From: CAYNRE01 sp964399535
GTDB taxonomy: Bacteria; Planctomycetota; Planctomycetia; Pirellulales; CAYNRE01
Direction: 5' to 3'
Length of the DNA stretch: 64,000 bases
NCBI GenBank assembly: GCA_964399535.1
Contig: CAYNRE010000032.1
Location: forward strand, 434,001-498,000
This document shows positions 52,196-61,156 of this stretch, piece by piece. The notes under the pieces are model-generated. The model was not told where the DNA came from. It worked only from the letters and a program-made list of their open reading frames with translations, and ran no database searches. Both the position numbers and the translations under genes were made by a program. How positions within the stretch are numbered: the stretch's first letter is position 1; every line of letters starts with the position of its first letter.

Positions 52196-52427
52196 GGCGA
52201 CGCCCCCGACCGGGCTCCACGCCACGGCCCCCCTCACCGCTCGACCGGCGGCTCCCGGGCGCGACTGCGGTTGGCAGGCCCCCGTCCAGCGCGGTACAAC
52301 CGCCTAGCGGGTTTTCCGCGCTTGGCCTGCACACCCCGGAGCCGGCCCGGGGGCCGAATCGGGCTCGGCTGTCGGACGGTTTTCGCACTCTGCCCCCCAC
52401 CAACGAACCGGCTCGCGAGGAAGTCAC

Positions 52428-53975
52428 ATGCACCGCTGGTCCGTTCGCGATTTTCCTCGATTCGTACTGCTCGTTTCGGCCCTGGCGCACGGCTGGGCAG
52501 CAGGCTGGATAGCGACCCCGGTTTGGGCAGGCGCCGCCGAATCGGGCGAGGCCGCCGGAGACACGCCGCCGGGAGAGAAGCGGCCCGCGGCCAAGGTCAC
52601 CCGTGCCGATCTGAGCGTCGCCTACCTGCGATTCGAGCAGACGATGGGGGCGCATCCGGTACCGGCCGAGCGCACGGCGGAAATCAACCGCGCCTTCGAC
52701 CAGGCGACGCTGGCCTTCTTCGCCGGGAGGAACGCCGCCACGATTGAAACCATTAATCAACTCGCGGCGTCGCTCTTGCCCGAGCCGCCGAGCGCGGCCC
52801 AGCGCGTGGCCGCCTCGCTCCGCGTAACCATCGAGCCGGCCGTGCTGCATCCGGCCTCCGAAGCAACGCCGATTGCGCGCGTCGAGTCGCTCTACGCCGT
52901 GGCGGTCGAGCCCGCCCAATCGATCCGGCTCGTGCTCCGCTTGCGGCTCCTGGACGGCGCCGGACAGGTCGAACTGCCGATCGAAATCGAGGCCGGGCCG
53001 GCCACGCTGGTCGATCGCCAACTGGACCTGGCCGACCTGGCCGATAGCCTTTCGGCCGGTACGCTGGCGCTCGAACTTGTGACCGACCAGGGCCAGGTGT
53101 TCTCGACCGGGCAATGGGTCGTCGCCACGCGCCCGCTCGACGCGGTCCGAGAGGCCAATTTCAAGCGCTTGGCCGACCTGAGGCCCGAGACCCCCGCCCT
53201 GCAACAGGCGTTGGCAACCTGTCTGGCGCGAAACTCGCTGTTGACCGATCGGCCGTCGAGCTCCAAGAGTGCCGAACTGTTGGCCGACCCCACCGCGCTG
53301 GCAGCCGAGGTTTCGGCCGAAATCGACGCCCTGCTCGCGCAGCGCGACCCGTACGCGCGCCGAGCGGGCGACTACTGGCGCGTCGTCAAAACCCCCAAGA
53401 CCGAGATTCCCCTGCGGGTTTACGCCCCCCAGGCGGCCACCGGCGAGCAGCCGGTCGGCCTGTTGATTGCCCTGCACGGTGCCGGCGGCGACGAGAACAT
53501 GTTTTTTTATGGTTATGGCGCGGGCATGATCAAGCGCTTGGCCGACGAGCATGGCCTGATCGTGGTCACGCCGCGAACCGAGGCCCTGGCCGCCAAGCCC
53601 GAACACCTCGATACGTTGCTCGAAGCCCTGGCCTACGACTACGCGATCGACCCGAGCCGGGTCTATGTACTCGGCCATTCCATGGGGGCCGGTGCCACGG
53701 CCAGCCTGGCGGGGCGCTCGCCCGAGAAGATTCGCGCCGCGGCGTGCCTGGCGGGGTTCGCGGGGTTCAGCAAAAAGGTGGAGCGAATTCCACCGCTGTT
53801 GGTCATCGCGGCCGAACTCGACCCGATCATTCCGCCCGAACAGATCGAGCCGTCGGCAACCAAAGCCGCCGAGCGCGGGCTGCCGGTGGAATTTCGCCTC
53901 AAGCGCGATTATGGGCACACGCTGCTGGTGCCGGCCGTGCTGGGCGAAGCGGTCCAGTGGATGCTCGCCCAGTAG
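52428..53975 (+). CDS. Exported alpha/beta hydrolase (esterase-like)
   Basis: A 515-residue protein with a signal-like N-terminus (FPRFVLLVSALAHGWAAGW, about 9-27). The first ~300 residues are a helical and beta region without a recognised name. The C-terminal ~210 residues are an alpha/beta hydrolase of the PHB-depolymerase/esterase type: LLIALHGAGGDENMFFYGYG (oxyanion HGxGG), the nucleophile elbow VYVLGHSMGAGATAS, the acid in IAAELDPIIPPEQIEPS, and the histidine in LKRDYGHTLLVP. Likely an esterase acting outside the cytoplasm; the substrate is unknown. It converges on the DUF1559 gene; a perfect 7-bp hairpin sits between the two stops. Confidence 0.85.
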   Translation: MHRWSVRDFPRFVLLVSALAHGWAAGWIATPVWAGAAESGEAAGDTPPGEKRPAAKVTRADLSVAYLRFEQTMGAHPVPAERTAEINRAFDQATLAFFAGRNAATIETINQLAASLLPEPPSAAQRVAASLRVTIEPAVLHPASEATPIARVESLYAVAVEPAQSIRLVLRLRLLDGAGQVELPIEIEAGPATLVDRQLDLADLADSLSAGTLALELVTDQGQVFSTGQWVVATRPLDAVREANFKRLADLRPETPALQQALATCLARNSLLTDRPSSSKSAELLADPTALAAEVSAEIDALLAQRDPYARRAGDYWRVVKTPKTEIPLRVYAPQAATGEQPVGLLIALHGAGGDENMFFYGYGAGMIKRLADEHGLIVVTPRTEALAAKPEHLDTLLEALAYDYAIDPSRVYVLGHSMGAGATASLAGRSPEKIRAAACLAGFAGFSKKVERIPPLLVIAAELDPIIPPEQIEPSATKAAERGLPVEFRLKRDYGHTLLVPAVLGEAVQWMLAQ

Positions 53976-54000
53976 TTCCCGCGGCGCTATCACTCCGGCG

Positions 54001-54021
54001 GCTCGGTTGCAATCACCGAGC
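54001..54021. terminator. Hairpin between convergent stops
   Basis: GCTCGGT (54001-54007), loop TGCAATC, ACCGAGC (54015-54021): a perfect 7-bp stem in the 57-base gap between the alpha/beta hydrolase and the DUF1559 gene. No U tract on either strand. Confidence 0.45.
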
Positions 54022-54032
54022 GAACCGCGCGA

Positions 54033-55307
54033 TTAGTTGTTGATCGCGGTCGCCACTTCGTTCGAGGCCACCACGGCGGCCGGCTCCTTGTTGCCCTGAA
54101 TGGTCGACATGCCGCGATAAATGGCCAGGTCGACGTTTTCCGCGATGAAATGCACCGAGCCGTCGGCCAACAGGAAATTGCAGCCCGCCTTATGCGCGCT
54201 GCGGAACCCGCTGGTGCGAGCCTGGTGCACCTGGCTCGACGTGTTCCCCGCCCAATCGATGCTGGGGCGGCAGGTGAGAATGCCAAAGGGAATGTCGATC
54301 ACCGAATGGCAGACCGGGTTGCGGTTCATTTTCTCCAGCGTGCAGGCGAAGGGGCTGCCTGCATAGAGGCCTTCCGTGACCAGTTCCGTCAAGTTGACCG
54401 GCATGCTCCAGAACTGAAACAGGGGCAGCTTCCGCCCGGTTACGAACGGGTCGTTGATGGCGTCGGCCGCGGTGCAGCCCACCTCGGTACAGACTTGCCA
54501 GGTTCTGCCGCAGGCGCCTTCGCCGACGCAGAAGGTGTTGCTCAGCCCATCGGAAATCATCCGTTCGGTACAGGTGAAGCTAGCACCGCGGATGGCGACC
54601 GATTCTTTGGGCAGCGAAATGTCAAACATCCCTCGTTCCTGAAACGCATAGGCCGATTCCAGGGGCACGAAGATTGTCAACTCCTGCCAGGTTTTCAGGT
54701 TCCCGGGAAAGAAACACCAACCGTTGCTCACCCCTTTGCAGGCCACGTAATCGGTCAGGCCCGCCGCGGGCGCCGGATTGTCGAACGCCGTGAGAATCTG
54801 CTTCAGATAAGGATCGGTGCCCGGGTTGTCGTTGCTGTTCGAGGGACAGACGAAGGTCGAAACCGCGGTGCCGATGATGTCCGGCGGCAATTCTTCCCAA
54901 CTAACGCCCGTCGGGTATTTTCCGAATAGGGGCGACTGCTCCAGGTAGGGCAGGAGCGAAATCATCCAGTTGGTAAAGAACCCACCATCTCCCGTGTCGG
55001 GCGCTGGCGACAAACGCGGCGGATCCCAGGGAACTCCGAACGTGGCTCCGGGCGGAAAGCTGGCCAGCGCCGAGTGGTAGTTGTGCATGGCCAGGCCGAA
55101 CTGGCGAAGATTGTTGGTGCACTGGGCCCGCCGTGCCGCCTCGCGAGCCGCCTGCACGGCCGGCAGAAGCAGGGCGATCAGGATGCCAATAATGGCGATC
55201 ACCACCAACAGTTCCACCAGGGTGAAACCCCGCCGTGTCCCGGCGTGCGACCGCGAGGCGCCGTTTGCGCTCGTGGTCCCCGTCCATTGCCGCCGTACAC
55301 TTTCCAT
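54033..55307 (-). CDS. DUF1559 pseudopilin-like protein
   Basis: A 424-residue member of the DUF1559 family, hugely expanded in Planctomycetes. The N-terminus is a type IV prepilin/type II secretion pseudopilin leader: RRGFTLVELLVVIAIIGILI, with cleavage expected after G27 and the conserved E5 of the mature form at E32. The body includes CTNNLRQFGLAMHNYHSALA and several conserved aromatic segments. The C-terminus carries the family H-x9-DG motif, HKAGCNFLLADGS. Members are thought to be exported through a secretion-type pseudopilin machine; function unknown. The ATG at 55307 has AGGAG about 8 bases upstream. It follows the first PEP-CTERM gene on the minus strand after a strong hairpin. Confidence 0.93.
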   Translation of the reverse strand: MESVRRQWTGTTSANGASRSHAGTRRGFTLVELLVVIAIIGILIALLLPAVQAAREAARRAQCTNNLRQFGLAMHNYHSALASFPPGATFGVPWDPPRLSPAPDTGDGGFFTNWMISLLPYLEQSPLFGKYPTGVSWEELPPDIIGTAVSTFVCPSNSNDNPGTDPYLKQILTAFDNPAPAAGLTDYVACKGVSNGWCFFPGNLKTWQELTIFVPLESAYAFQERGMFDISLPKESVAIRGASFTCTERMISDGLSNTFCVGEGACGRTWQVCTEVGCTAADAINDPFVTGRKLPLFQFWSMPVNLTELVTEGLYAGSPFACTLEKMNRNPVCHSVIDIPFGILTCRPSIDWAGNTSSQVHQARTSGFRSAHKAGCNFLLADGSVHFIAENVDLAIYRGMSTIQGNKEPAAVVASNEVATAINN

Positions 55308-55396
55308 TGCACCGCTCCTGGCCAAAGTGAGTTGGTACCGCCGGCATCCTGCGGCACCAGGTATGAAATCGCGTAGATCCTTGCTCCGAGGGGGCG

Positions 55397-55426
55397 GGCC
55401 GCCGCGACCCGAGCGCCGCGGCGGCC
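55397..55426 (-). terminator. 10-bp perfect GC hairpin after the first PEP-CTERM gene
   Basis: GGCCGCCGCG (55397-55406) pairs with CGCGGCGGCC (55417-55426) across a 10-base loop. On the minus strand it begins 14 bases past the stop at 55440 and lacks a U tract. Confidence 0.5.
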
Positions 55427-55439
55427 GATGCAACCTGGC

Positions 55440-56411
55440 TTAGGCGCGCCGTCGGCCTACCAGGAACATTCCCGCTAAACCGATGAGAAGCAACCCCACA
55501 GACGAGGGTTCGGGCACCGCGGCGCCGGCCGGCGGACAGGTGTTGCCGAAATTGGCGGCCCAGAGCGCATAGTCGCCCGCGCCCACGCTGCCGTTGCCGT
55601 CGAAGTCGGCCGAAAGCCCCTCGGCGGTTTGACCGAACTGGGCAGCCCAAAGGGCATAGTCGGCGGCGCCCACGGAGCAGTCGCCATTGGCATCGCCGAT
55701 CAGCGTCGGCGGGGGATCGTCGACGGCGGCGAACAACCCGCCGACGGCGAAGCCCGGCACTTTCTGCTGGCCGGTCAGCAGGGCAATCGTGTTGGCGTTC
55801 AGTTCGCCGGTGGTGTCGGCCGACTCGATCAGAATCTTGCCATCTTCATAGATCTGATCGTCGTCGTCTTCCAGATACACCACCTGGGTAATCGCGGGGT
55901 TCAAGGGATGCACCCCGACTTGCAAATCGAAGGCGGTAACCAGCGCGCCCGGAATGACCAAAGGCGAGCCATTGGACGCCAGGAAATAGATAAACGGGGT
56001 GAAGGCGTACTGCACGGCCTTGGAGCCAAAGTCGATGTCGGCCAGGCGGAAACTCCAGGCTCCAGGCAGGTCGTTGTAGGGCCCGTCATCCTGGCTGCGA
56101 AACACCCATTCCAGAATCTCGCCCGTGTTCTCGAACTGCGTAATGGCGCCCTTGTTGGTGCTCAACCCGCCCGCGATTCCGGCAAAGGCGGTCGAGGTCT
56201 CGTTGACCCGCAGCCCCTGGGGAGCGGGGCCGCCGACCAGTTCGGAGACGCCGTCGAAGGTGACGGAGGTGGCGCCGTAGGTGTTCGGAAAATTAGTGCC
56301 TTGGACGGTGTACATGTCGCCTACCGGGCCGGCCACCAGCGGCGAGCCGGCCAGGGCCACGGCCAAAACCCCCAGAGCCCTGGCTCCGGCGGTCAACGAG
56401 TTGCTGCGCAT
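55440..56411 (-). CDS. PEP-CTERM protein with dockerin-like repeat (paralogue A)
   Basis: A 323-residue exported protein with an N-terminal signal (ALGVLAVALAGSPLVAG, about 12-28). Its C-terminus carries a PEP-CTERM sorting signal: VPEPSSVGLLLIGLAGMFLV followed by GRRRA. The body (about 30-230) is closely similar to the next gene: PVGDMYTVQGTNFPNTYG, SVTFDGVSELVGGPAPQGLR, STAFAGIAGGLSTNKGAITQ. Before the sorting signal lie two dockerin-like calcium motifs, NGDCSVGAADYALWAAQFG and FDGNGSVGAGDYALWAANFG (about 243-290), which the paralogue lacks. No exosortase gene is near. AAGGAAAGG upstream of the ATG is a good ribosome site. Confidence 0.88.
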   Translation of the reverse strand: MRSNSLTAGARALGVLAVALAGSPLVAGPVGDMYTVQGTNFPNTYGATSVTFDGVSELVGGPAPQGLRVNETSTAFAGIAGGLSTNKGAITQFENTGEILEWVFRSQDDGPYNDLPGAWSFRLADIDFGSKAVQYAFTPFIYFLASNGSPLVIPGALVTAFDLQVGVHPLNPAITQVVYLEDDDDQIYEDGKILIESADTTGELNANTIALLTGQQKVPGFAVGGLFAAVDDPPPTLIGDANGDCSVGAADYALWAAQFGQTAEGLSADFDGNGSVGAGDYALWAANFGNTCPPAGAAVPEPSSVGLLLIGLAGMFLVGRRRA

Positions 56412-56492
56412 CGGTTCTGCCTTTCCTTTAAACGTGCGGTTCGAGCGAATCGGGTGCTGTGAATTCGTTATTTCATTCGTAGTCGCATGAGC

Positions 56493-56534
56493 GCCGGTGC
56501 CGCTCGCGGCTGGCTTCGCCGCGAGCGGACCGGC
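56493..56534 (-). terminator. 17-bp near-perfect hairpin between the PEP-CTERM paralogues
   Basis: GCCGGT, a single bulged G, CCGCTCGCGGC (56500-56510), a 7-base loop, GCCGCGAGCGG (56518-56528), ACCGGC. All 17 pairs match. It begins 34 bases past the stop of paralogue B. No U tract follows. Confidence 0.55.
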
Positions 56535-56567
56535 CTGGCTCGAAACCGATCGGGGGTGTTGGGCCGC

Positions 56568-57326
56568 TTAACGCCTGCGCCGACGAATCGCGGGCACCAG
56601 CGCCACCAGCCCCAGGCTGGCCAGGAGCCAGGTGCTCGGTTCCGGAACACCCACGAACAGCGCGCCCAGCCCGAAGCCCGACAGGGGGCTCACTCCGGCC
56701 AGCAGCGCCACCGTATTGGCGTTCAAGGTGCCGTCGTCGTTGACTCCGATCGAAATGATTCCGTTGCTAAACACGGTGTCGGTGTCTTCTTCCAGGTAAA
56801 TCACTTGGGTAATCGCCGGATTGGTCGGGTGCGGCCCGGCCTGCAAGTCGAAGGCCCCGATCAAGATCGGCGAGATCACGATCGGACCGGCCGGACCGAT
56901 GAAGTAGGTGAAGCCGGTGTAGGCCTTCTGGATGACTTGCGGCGTGCCGAAGTCCAGATTGTCGAGCAACAGCGACCAGGCGCCAGGCAGATTGTTGTAT
57001 GGCCCGCCATCGGCGCTGTTGAAGGTCCATTCGAGCAAGGCGCCCGAATCCTCGAACTGGGTGATCGGTCCCTTGTTGGTGGCGATTCCGCCGGGAATGC
57101 CCGCAAAGGCGGTGTCGCTCTCGTTCACCAGCAATCCGTTCGGACTGGGTCCGCCGACCAACTCCGCCACTCCGTCGAAGGTGATCGAAGTTTGCGGGAT
57201 ATCGTTCGGAACATTTACGCCTTCGACGGTGTAGGAGTTGCCGACCGGGCCGGCCTGCAACGCGGAATCACGCGATACGGCGGCCAGGGCGAGCAAACCC
57301 AGGGTGAAAATGTGGCAGATACGCAT
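56568..57326 (-). CDS. PEP-CTERM protein without dockerin-like repeat (paralogue B)
   Basis: A 252-residue exported protein with a signal segment (IFTLGLLALAAVSRDSALQA, about 6-25) and a PEP-CTERM end, VPEPSTWLLASLGLVALVPA followed by IRRRRR. The body matches paralogue A: PVGNSYTVEGVNVPNDIP, SITFDGVAELVGGPSPNGLL, DTAFAGIPGGIATNKGPITQ. The ~70-residue dockerin-like insertion of A is missing, so the two differ by one domain. The start at 57326 (MRICHIFTLG) has AAAAGG some 11 bases upstream. The tandem arrangement points to a local duplication. Function unknown. Confidence 0.85.
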   Translation of the reverse strand: MRICHIFTLGLLALAAVSRDSALQAGPVGNSYTVEGVNVPNDIPQTSITFDGVAELVGGPSPNGLLVNESDTAFAGIPGGIATNKGPITQFEDSGALLEWTFNSADGGPYNNLPGAWSLLLDNLDFGTPQVIQKAYTGFTYFIGPAGPIVISPILIGAFDLQAGPHPTNPAITQVIYLEEDTDTVFSNGIISIGVNDDGTLNANTVALLAGVSPLSGFGLGALFVGVPEPSTWLLASLGLVALVPAIRRRRR

Positions 57327-57356
57327 GTTGCTGTGTGCCTTTTCCAAGTTGACTGC

Positions 57357-57370
57357 GATCGAAATCGATC
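57357..57370 (-). promoter_or_regulatory. Palindrome in the leader of PEP-CTERM paralogue B
   Basis: GATCGA-AA-TCGATC (57357-57370), a perfect 6-2-6 inverted repeat starting 31 bases upstream of the start codon. It could be an operator, but no factor is known to bind it. Confidence 0.25.
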
Positions 57371-58003
57371 CCAATAGATTCACGAGCTTGGCTCCTTGCC
57401 CACAAAGGTCCATTCACCTGGCCGACGACCAGCTTGCCGGTCGGCGACCCAACGAAACTACTTTCCGATCCCGCGAGCGAAACTACCAGCGGGTCTGCGG
57501 CCACCCGCCGAACGGAGCGCAGCGTACCGCTGTCCCGAGCGGGCAATCCGGCTGCCGGCACGCTATATCGCGCAGGCCAAGCACGGCTGCCCGAATCCGA
57601 GTCGAGTCGCAAAAGCCGCTGGCGATTGGCGTCGAACAAGCGACGACAAGCGGCGCCTTGCCCAGACCCCAGGCAAAGCGCACCAATCCCGTCGTCCGCG
57701 ACCAGAGAGCGCGGCACAACGAAACTAGCTGTGATTTGCGACGACTCGAAGTCGCCGGGACAGCATTAGCGGCACTCGCCCGGGGAGAGGAATCCGACCA
57801 CGCAGGGCGGCCCTAAAACGGGCCACTCATTCCTGGTGTAATCGTTCGAAAGCTAACTGACCTACTAGCCTAGGAACGGCATGCGGAGTGGTCAATCAAA
57901 TTTTAGAGGGACCACTACACCCTTCAGAAGTAGGGGACTGGCGCGATCCGGCCGGCGGCAAAGCCGCCGCTGCCCGCGGCACTGTGAAAATCTGTTTTGG
58001 GAC

Positions 58004-58042
58004 CGGCGGGCCAAGCCGCATAATGCGGCCCGCCGCGTTTTT
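58004..58042 (+). promoter_or_regulatory. Attenuator-like terminator hairpin just before the GH2 start
   Basis: CGGCGGGCC (58004-58012), a 14-base loop, GGCCCGCCG (58027-58035), then CG and TTTTT (58038-58042): a 9-bp perfect stem with a U tract. The GH2 ATG is at 58062, with the GGGGGGGG ribosome site at 58046-58053. No plus-strand gene ends here, so the element seems to control the GH2 transcript rather than end another one. Confidence 0.55.
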
Positions 58043-58061
58043 CCTGGGGGGGGATTTCGTC

Positions 58062-60365
58062 ATGTTTCACGCCCGGTTCCGTCGTTTCTTCCAGTTGCTA
58101 GTCGCGTTGGTCGGGTCTCCGTGGGGCTCGTTGAGAGCCATTCGGCGGCCGGCCGCGTTGGCGACGCTCGGTGCGGGTTTGGTTTTCGCCGTCGGAAACA
58201 GGTCGGAATCCCTGGCCCAAGACTGGAAGCCGGCCGGCGATCGGCTGCTTACCCGCTGGGGCAAGGCACTCGACCCGGCCCAGGTTTGGCCGGAGTACCC
58301 TCGACCGCAGCGGGTTCGGCCCCAGTGGCTGAATTTGAACGGCTTGTGGCAATTCGACGCGGCCACCCAGGACCAGCCGCCGCCGCTGGGCCAAGCACTT
58401 GGGCGGCAGATTCTGGTGCCGTTTCCGGTCGAATCGGCGCTTTCCGGCATTGGCGAGCCGGCCGAACGGGTCTGGTACCGCCGCACCTTTCGGGTTCCCG
58501 CCGAGTGGGGATCGAACCGGGTGCTGCTCAATTTCGGCGCGGTCGATTGGGAAGCGCGTATCTGGTTGAACGGCCAGGAGCTCGAGCCGCACCGCGGGGG
58601 TTACGACCCGTTCACGCGAGAGATTACCGAGGCCCTGGCCGGACACGACGAACATGAATTGGTCGTGGGGGTTTTCGATCCGACCGACGCGGGCAGCCAG
58701 CCGATTGGCAAGCAACTCGAAAAGCCAAACGGCATTTGGTACACGCCCAGCACCGGCATTTGGCAAACCGTATGGCTCGAGCCGGTGCCGGCGACCTACC
58801 TGGCCGACGTGAAAATCGCACCCGATCTGACCAGCAGCCAGGTGGTGGTGGCGCCGCGCGTCGACGGTGCTGCCGAGGACCACACGCTGCGGGTGACCGT
58901 GCTCGAGGGGGACCGGACCGTGGGCGAAGCGGCCGGACCGGCGGGAAGCCCGTTGAGCGTCGCCATTGCCAACGCACATCCCTGGTCGCCCGACGATCCG
59001 TTTCTGTACGACCTGCGGATCACGCTCGAGGAAAGCGCCCAGGTTGTCGACGAGGTGACCAGCTACTTCGGCCTGCGCACGCTGGAAGTGCGACCGGTCG
59101 ACGGCGTCACGCGCTTGGTGCTGAACGGGAAGCCGGTGTTTCAAATCGGCCCGCTCGACCAGGGGTTCTGGCCCGATGGGCTATACACCGCGCCCAGCGA
59201 CGAAGCGCTGCGCTACGATGTGGAGATGACCAAGCGGCTGGGCTTCAACCTATCGCGCAAGCACGTGAAGGTGGAGCCCGACCGCTGGTACTACTGGTGC
59301 GACAAGCTGGGGCTGTTGGTCTGGCAAGACATGCCCCACAACATGCGGGCTTCGCAAACCGGCGAGCAGTTTGAAACCGAACTGCGGCGAATGATCGCGG
59401 CGCTCGAGAATCACCCCTCGATCGTGATGTGGGTCGTGTTCAACGAGGGTTGGGGCCAGTACGACACGCCGCGGATTGTCGAGGTAGCGCGCGAGGCCGA
59501 TCCGACCCGACTGGTCTCGAATGCCAGCGGTTGGACCGACAAGGGGGTCGGCGACGTGATCGACATTCATGTTTACCCGGGGCCCGGGTCACCCAAGCCC
59601 GAGCCGACCCGGGCGGCGGTGCTGGGCGAGTTTGGCGGGCTCGGCCTGGCGGTCGAGGGGCACACCTGGCTCGACAAAAAGAACTGGAGCTACCGGGGAA
59701 CCGCCAGCCCCGAACACCTGACGGCCAGTTACGCGGGACTGCTCAAGGAAACCTACCGCCTGGCGGCCGCCGAGGGACTGAGCGCGGCGGTTTACACGCA
59801 GCTCACCGACGTCGAGATTGAAATCAACGGCCTGTTGACCTACGACCGCGAGGTGGTGAAGGTCGATCCGACGCGCGTGGCCCAAGCCAACCGGGGAGTG
59901 TTTCCGACGGTCGCTGCCCGAGTTCCGACCAGTGAGCGCGAGCCGGCCACCTGGCGATACACCCTTGAGGAACCCCCCAAGGATTGGTTTCAGGCGGGCT
60001 TCAACGCTTCGGCCTGGAAGCAGGGGCCGGGCGGCTTCGGCAGCCAGGGAACGCCAGGTGCGGTGGTGCGCACCCCTTGGTCGACCGACCGCATTTGGAT
60101 GCGGCGCGATTTCGACTGGTCGGGCCCGCTACCTGAAAACCTGCTGCTGCGCGTACACCACGACGAACAGGTGAAGATTTATCTCAATGGCGTGCTGGCT
60201 GGGGCCGCCGGCGGTTACACCACCGATTACCAGTTGATGCCGCTCTCGGGCGAAGCCAAGGCCGCGCTCAAGCCCGGCAAGAACTGGCTGGCCGTCGAGT
60301 GTCGCCAAACGACCGGGGGGCAGTACATTGACGTGGGGCTGGTCGAACTAAACTGGCCCAATTGA
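58062..60365 (+). CDS. Glycoside hydrolase family 2, exported
   Basis: A 767-residue GH2 enzyme (beta-galactosidase/beta-glucuronidase/beta-mannosidase family). A signal-like segment lies at about 27-52. The jelly-roll domain has LNLNGLWQFDAATQ, VPFPVESALSGIGE and VWYRRTFRVPAEWG; an immunoglobulin-like domain is at about 245-345. The TIM-barrel catalytic acid/base is E462 in VVFNEGWGQYDTP, the nucleophile E523 in VLGEFGGLG. The last ~150 residues form an extra beta domain, seen in GWKQGPGGFG-like turns (AWKQGPGGFGSQGTPGAVV) and VHHDEQVKIYLNGVLAGAAG. Exact substrate not decidable. It is likely regulated by the hairpin directly upstream. The in-frame ATG at 58023 lies inside that hairpin and is rejected as start. 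Confidence 0.9.
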   Translation: MFHARFRRFFQLLVALVGSPWGSLRAIRRPAALATLGAGLVFAVGNRSESLAQDWKPAGDRLLTRWGKALDPAQVWPEYPRPQRVRPQWLNLNGLWQFDAATQDQPPPLGQALGRQILVPFPVESALSGIGEPAERVWYRRTFRVPAEWGSNRVLLNFGAVDWEARIWLNGQELEPHRGGYDPFTREITEALAGHDEHELVVGVFDPTDAGSQPIGKQLEKPNGIWYTPSTGIWQTVWLEPVPATYLADVKIAPDLTSSQVVVAPRVDGAAEDHTLRVTVLEGDRTVGEAAGPAGSPLSVAIANAHPWSPDDPFLYDLRITLEESAQVVDEVTSYFGLRTLEVRPVDGVTRLVLNGKPVFQIGPLDQGFWPDGLYTAPSDEALRYDVEMTKRLGFNLSRKHVKVEPDRWYYWCDKLGLLVWQDMPHNMRASQTGEQFETELRRMIAALENHPSIVMWVVFNEGWGQYDTPRIVEVAREADPTRLVSNASGWTDKGVGDVIDIHVYPGPGSPKPEPTRAAVLGEFGGLGLAVEGHTWLDKKNWSYRGTASPEHLTASYAGLLKETYRLAAAEGLSAAVYTQLTDVEIEINGLLTYDREVVKVDPTRVAQANRGVFPTVAARVPTSEREPATWRYTLEEPPKDWFQAGFNASAWKQGPGGFGSQGTPGAVVRTPWSTDRIWMRRDFDWSGPLPENLLLRVHHDEQVKIYLNGVLAGAAGGYTTDYQLMPLSGEAKAALKPGKNWLAVECRQTTGGQYIDVGLVELNWPN

Positions 60366-60433
60366 TCGCGCCCCGTGCTGGGTTGCGCCCGAACCACGCC
60401 GCCAACCCTTTCCCGGAGCGGAAACCATTCGCC

Positions 60434-61147
60434 ATGCAACTTTCCGGCGAACTTGAGCCCGCGGAGTTGGCCCAAGGCATACTGATGGCCAGGGCGAAAC
60501 GCCCTCCGCGTGCCTGGCCGCTAAGGCAAGCCTGGGCCTTGCTGCTCTTGGGCACCCTGGCCTGGACCGCCCTGGCAGTCGTTTGGCCCCGAGCTAATTA
60601 TCCGGCGAATCTGATCGTTCGAGTCGTGATCGTCCTGTTGCTGTTGGTGATTTATGCGGGTCGGCGGGCCGCCGGCCAGCAAACTCCCGCCCGAGTGCCC
60701 CCCCGGTTTGGCTTGGGCAGCATTCTAGTAATGCTCACTTGTTATGGAGCACTGTTCGCCGGGCTGCGATTGCTCGATGCCGAACCGGTCTGGCATTTGG
60801 TGCTCGGCCTGTTTCTGTTCCTAGAAGGGTTGGCCCAATGGCGGCTGAAAAACCCAACCTGGGCGCGCGCGGTTTCGGTCGCCGTGGGCATGGCCTATTA
60901 CCTGGCGGGGATTGCCCTGGTCGAATTGATGCAGCCATTGCCTCAGGTGCGGCGGGCCATCCACTCGGTTTTCTTGGAAGGGTTGGCCCTGGCCGGCGTG
61001 ATCGGCTACGTGGGCGGGGGCGCCGTGGCGGCCATTTTTCTGGTCATGAACCAAATCGACGAGGTCTGGAAGGCCCGCGGCGAACGAAGCGCCGCCGCCA
61101 TGGGCCCAACACGGCTAACTGGCGAAACCCCCACGCCGGCTACCTAG
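60434..61147 (+). CDS. Multi-pass membrane protein
   Basis: A 237-residue protein with five to six hydrophobic segments: AWALLLLGTLAWTALAVVWP (about 33-52), LIVRVVIVLLLLVIYAG (about 60-76), SILVMLTCYGALFAGLRLL (about 96-114), VWHLVLGLFLFLEGLAQW (about 118-135), a segment around 146-165, and ALAGVIGYVGGGAVAAIFLV (about 194-213). No family recognised; it has no catalytic signature. The start ATG 60434 is chosen over the TTG at 60362, which overlaps the GH2 stop. Probably transcribed with the GH2 gene, with no terminator in the 68-base gap. Confidence 0.7.
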   Translation: MQLSGELEPAELAQGILMARAKRPPRAWPLRQAWALLLLGTLAWTALAVVWPRANYPANLIVRVVIVLLLLVIYAGRRAAGQQTPARVPPRFGLGSILVMLTCYGALFAGLRLLDAEPVWHLVLGLFLFLEGLAQWRLKNPTWARAVSVAVGMAYYLAGIALVELMQPLPQVRRAIHSVFLEGLALAGVIGYVGGGAVAAIFLVMNQIDEVWKARGERSAAAMGPTRLTGETPTPAT

Positions 61148-61156
61148 TGGGCACGC

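Larger units (their letters stand above)
57327..58061. other. Divergent intergenic region, 735 bases
   Basis: Lies between PEP-CTERM paralogue B (minus) and the GH2 gene (plus). It holds a palindrome near the left end and an intrinsic-terminator-like hairpin at the right end, both listed separately. Open frames in the middle do not look like genes. Confidence 0.45.

Noticed and set aside
51897..53993. 698-codon minus-strand frame over the alpha/beta hydrolase
   Set aside because: Shadow frame of a gene with a clear GHSMGAG motif; it also runs through an intergenic region.
57396..57769. Overlapping frames of ~110 codons between the PEP-CTERM and GH2 genes
   Set aside because: Present on both strands with no motif or ribosome site; looks like non-coding DNA.
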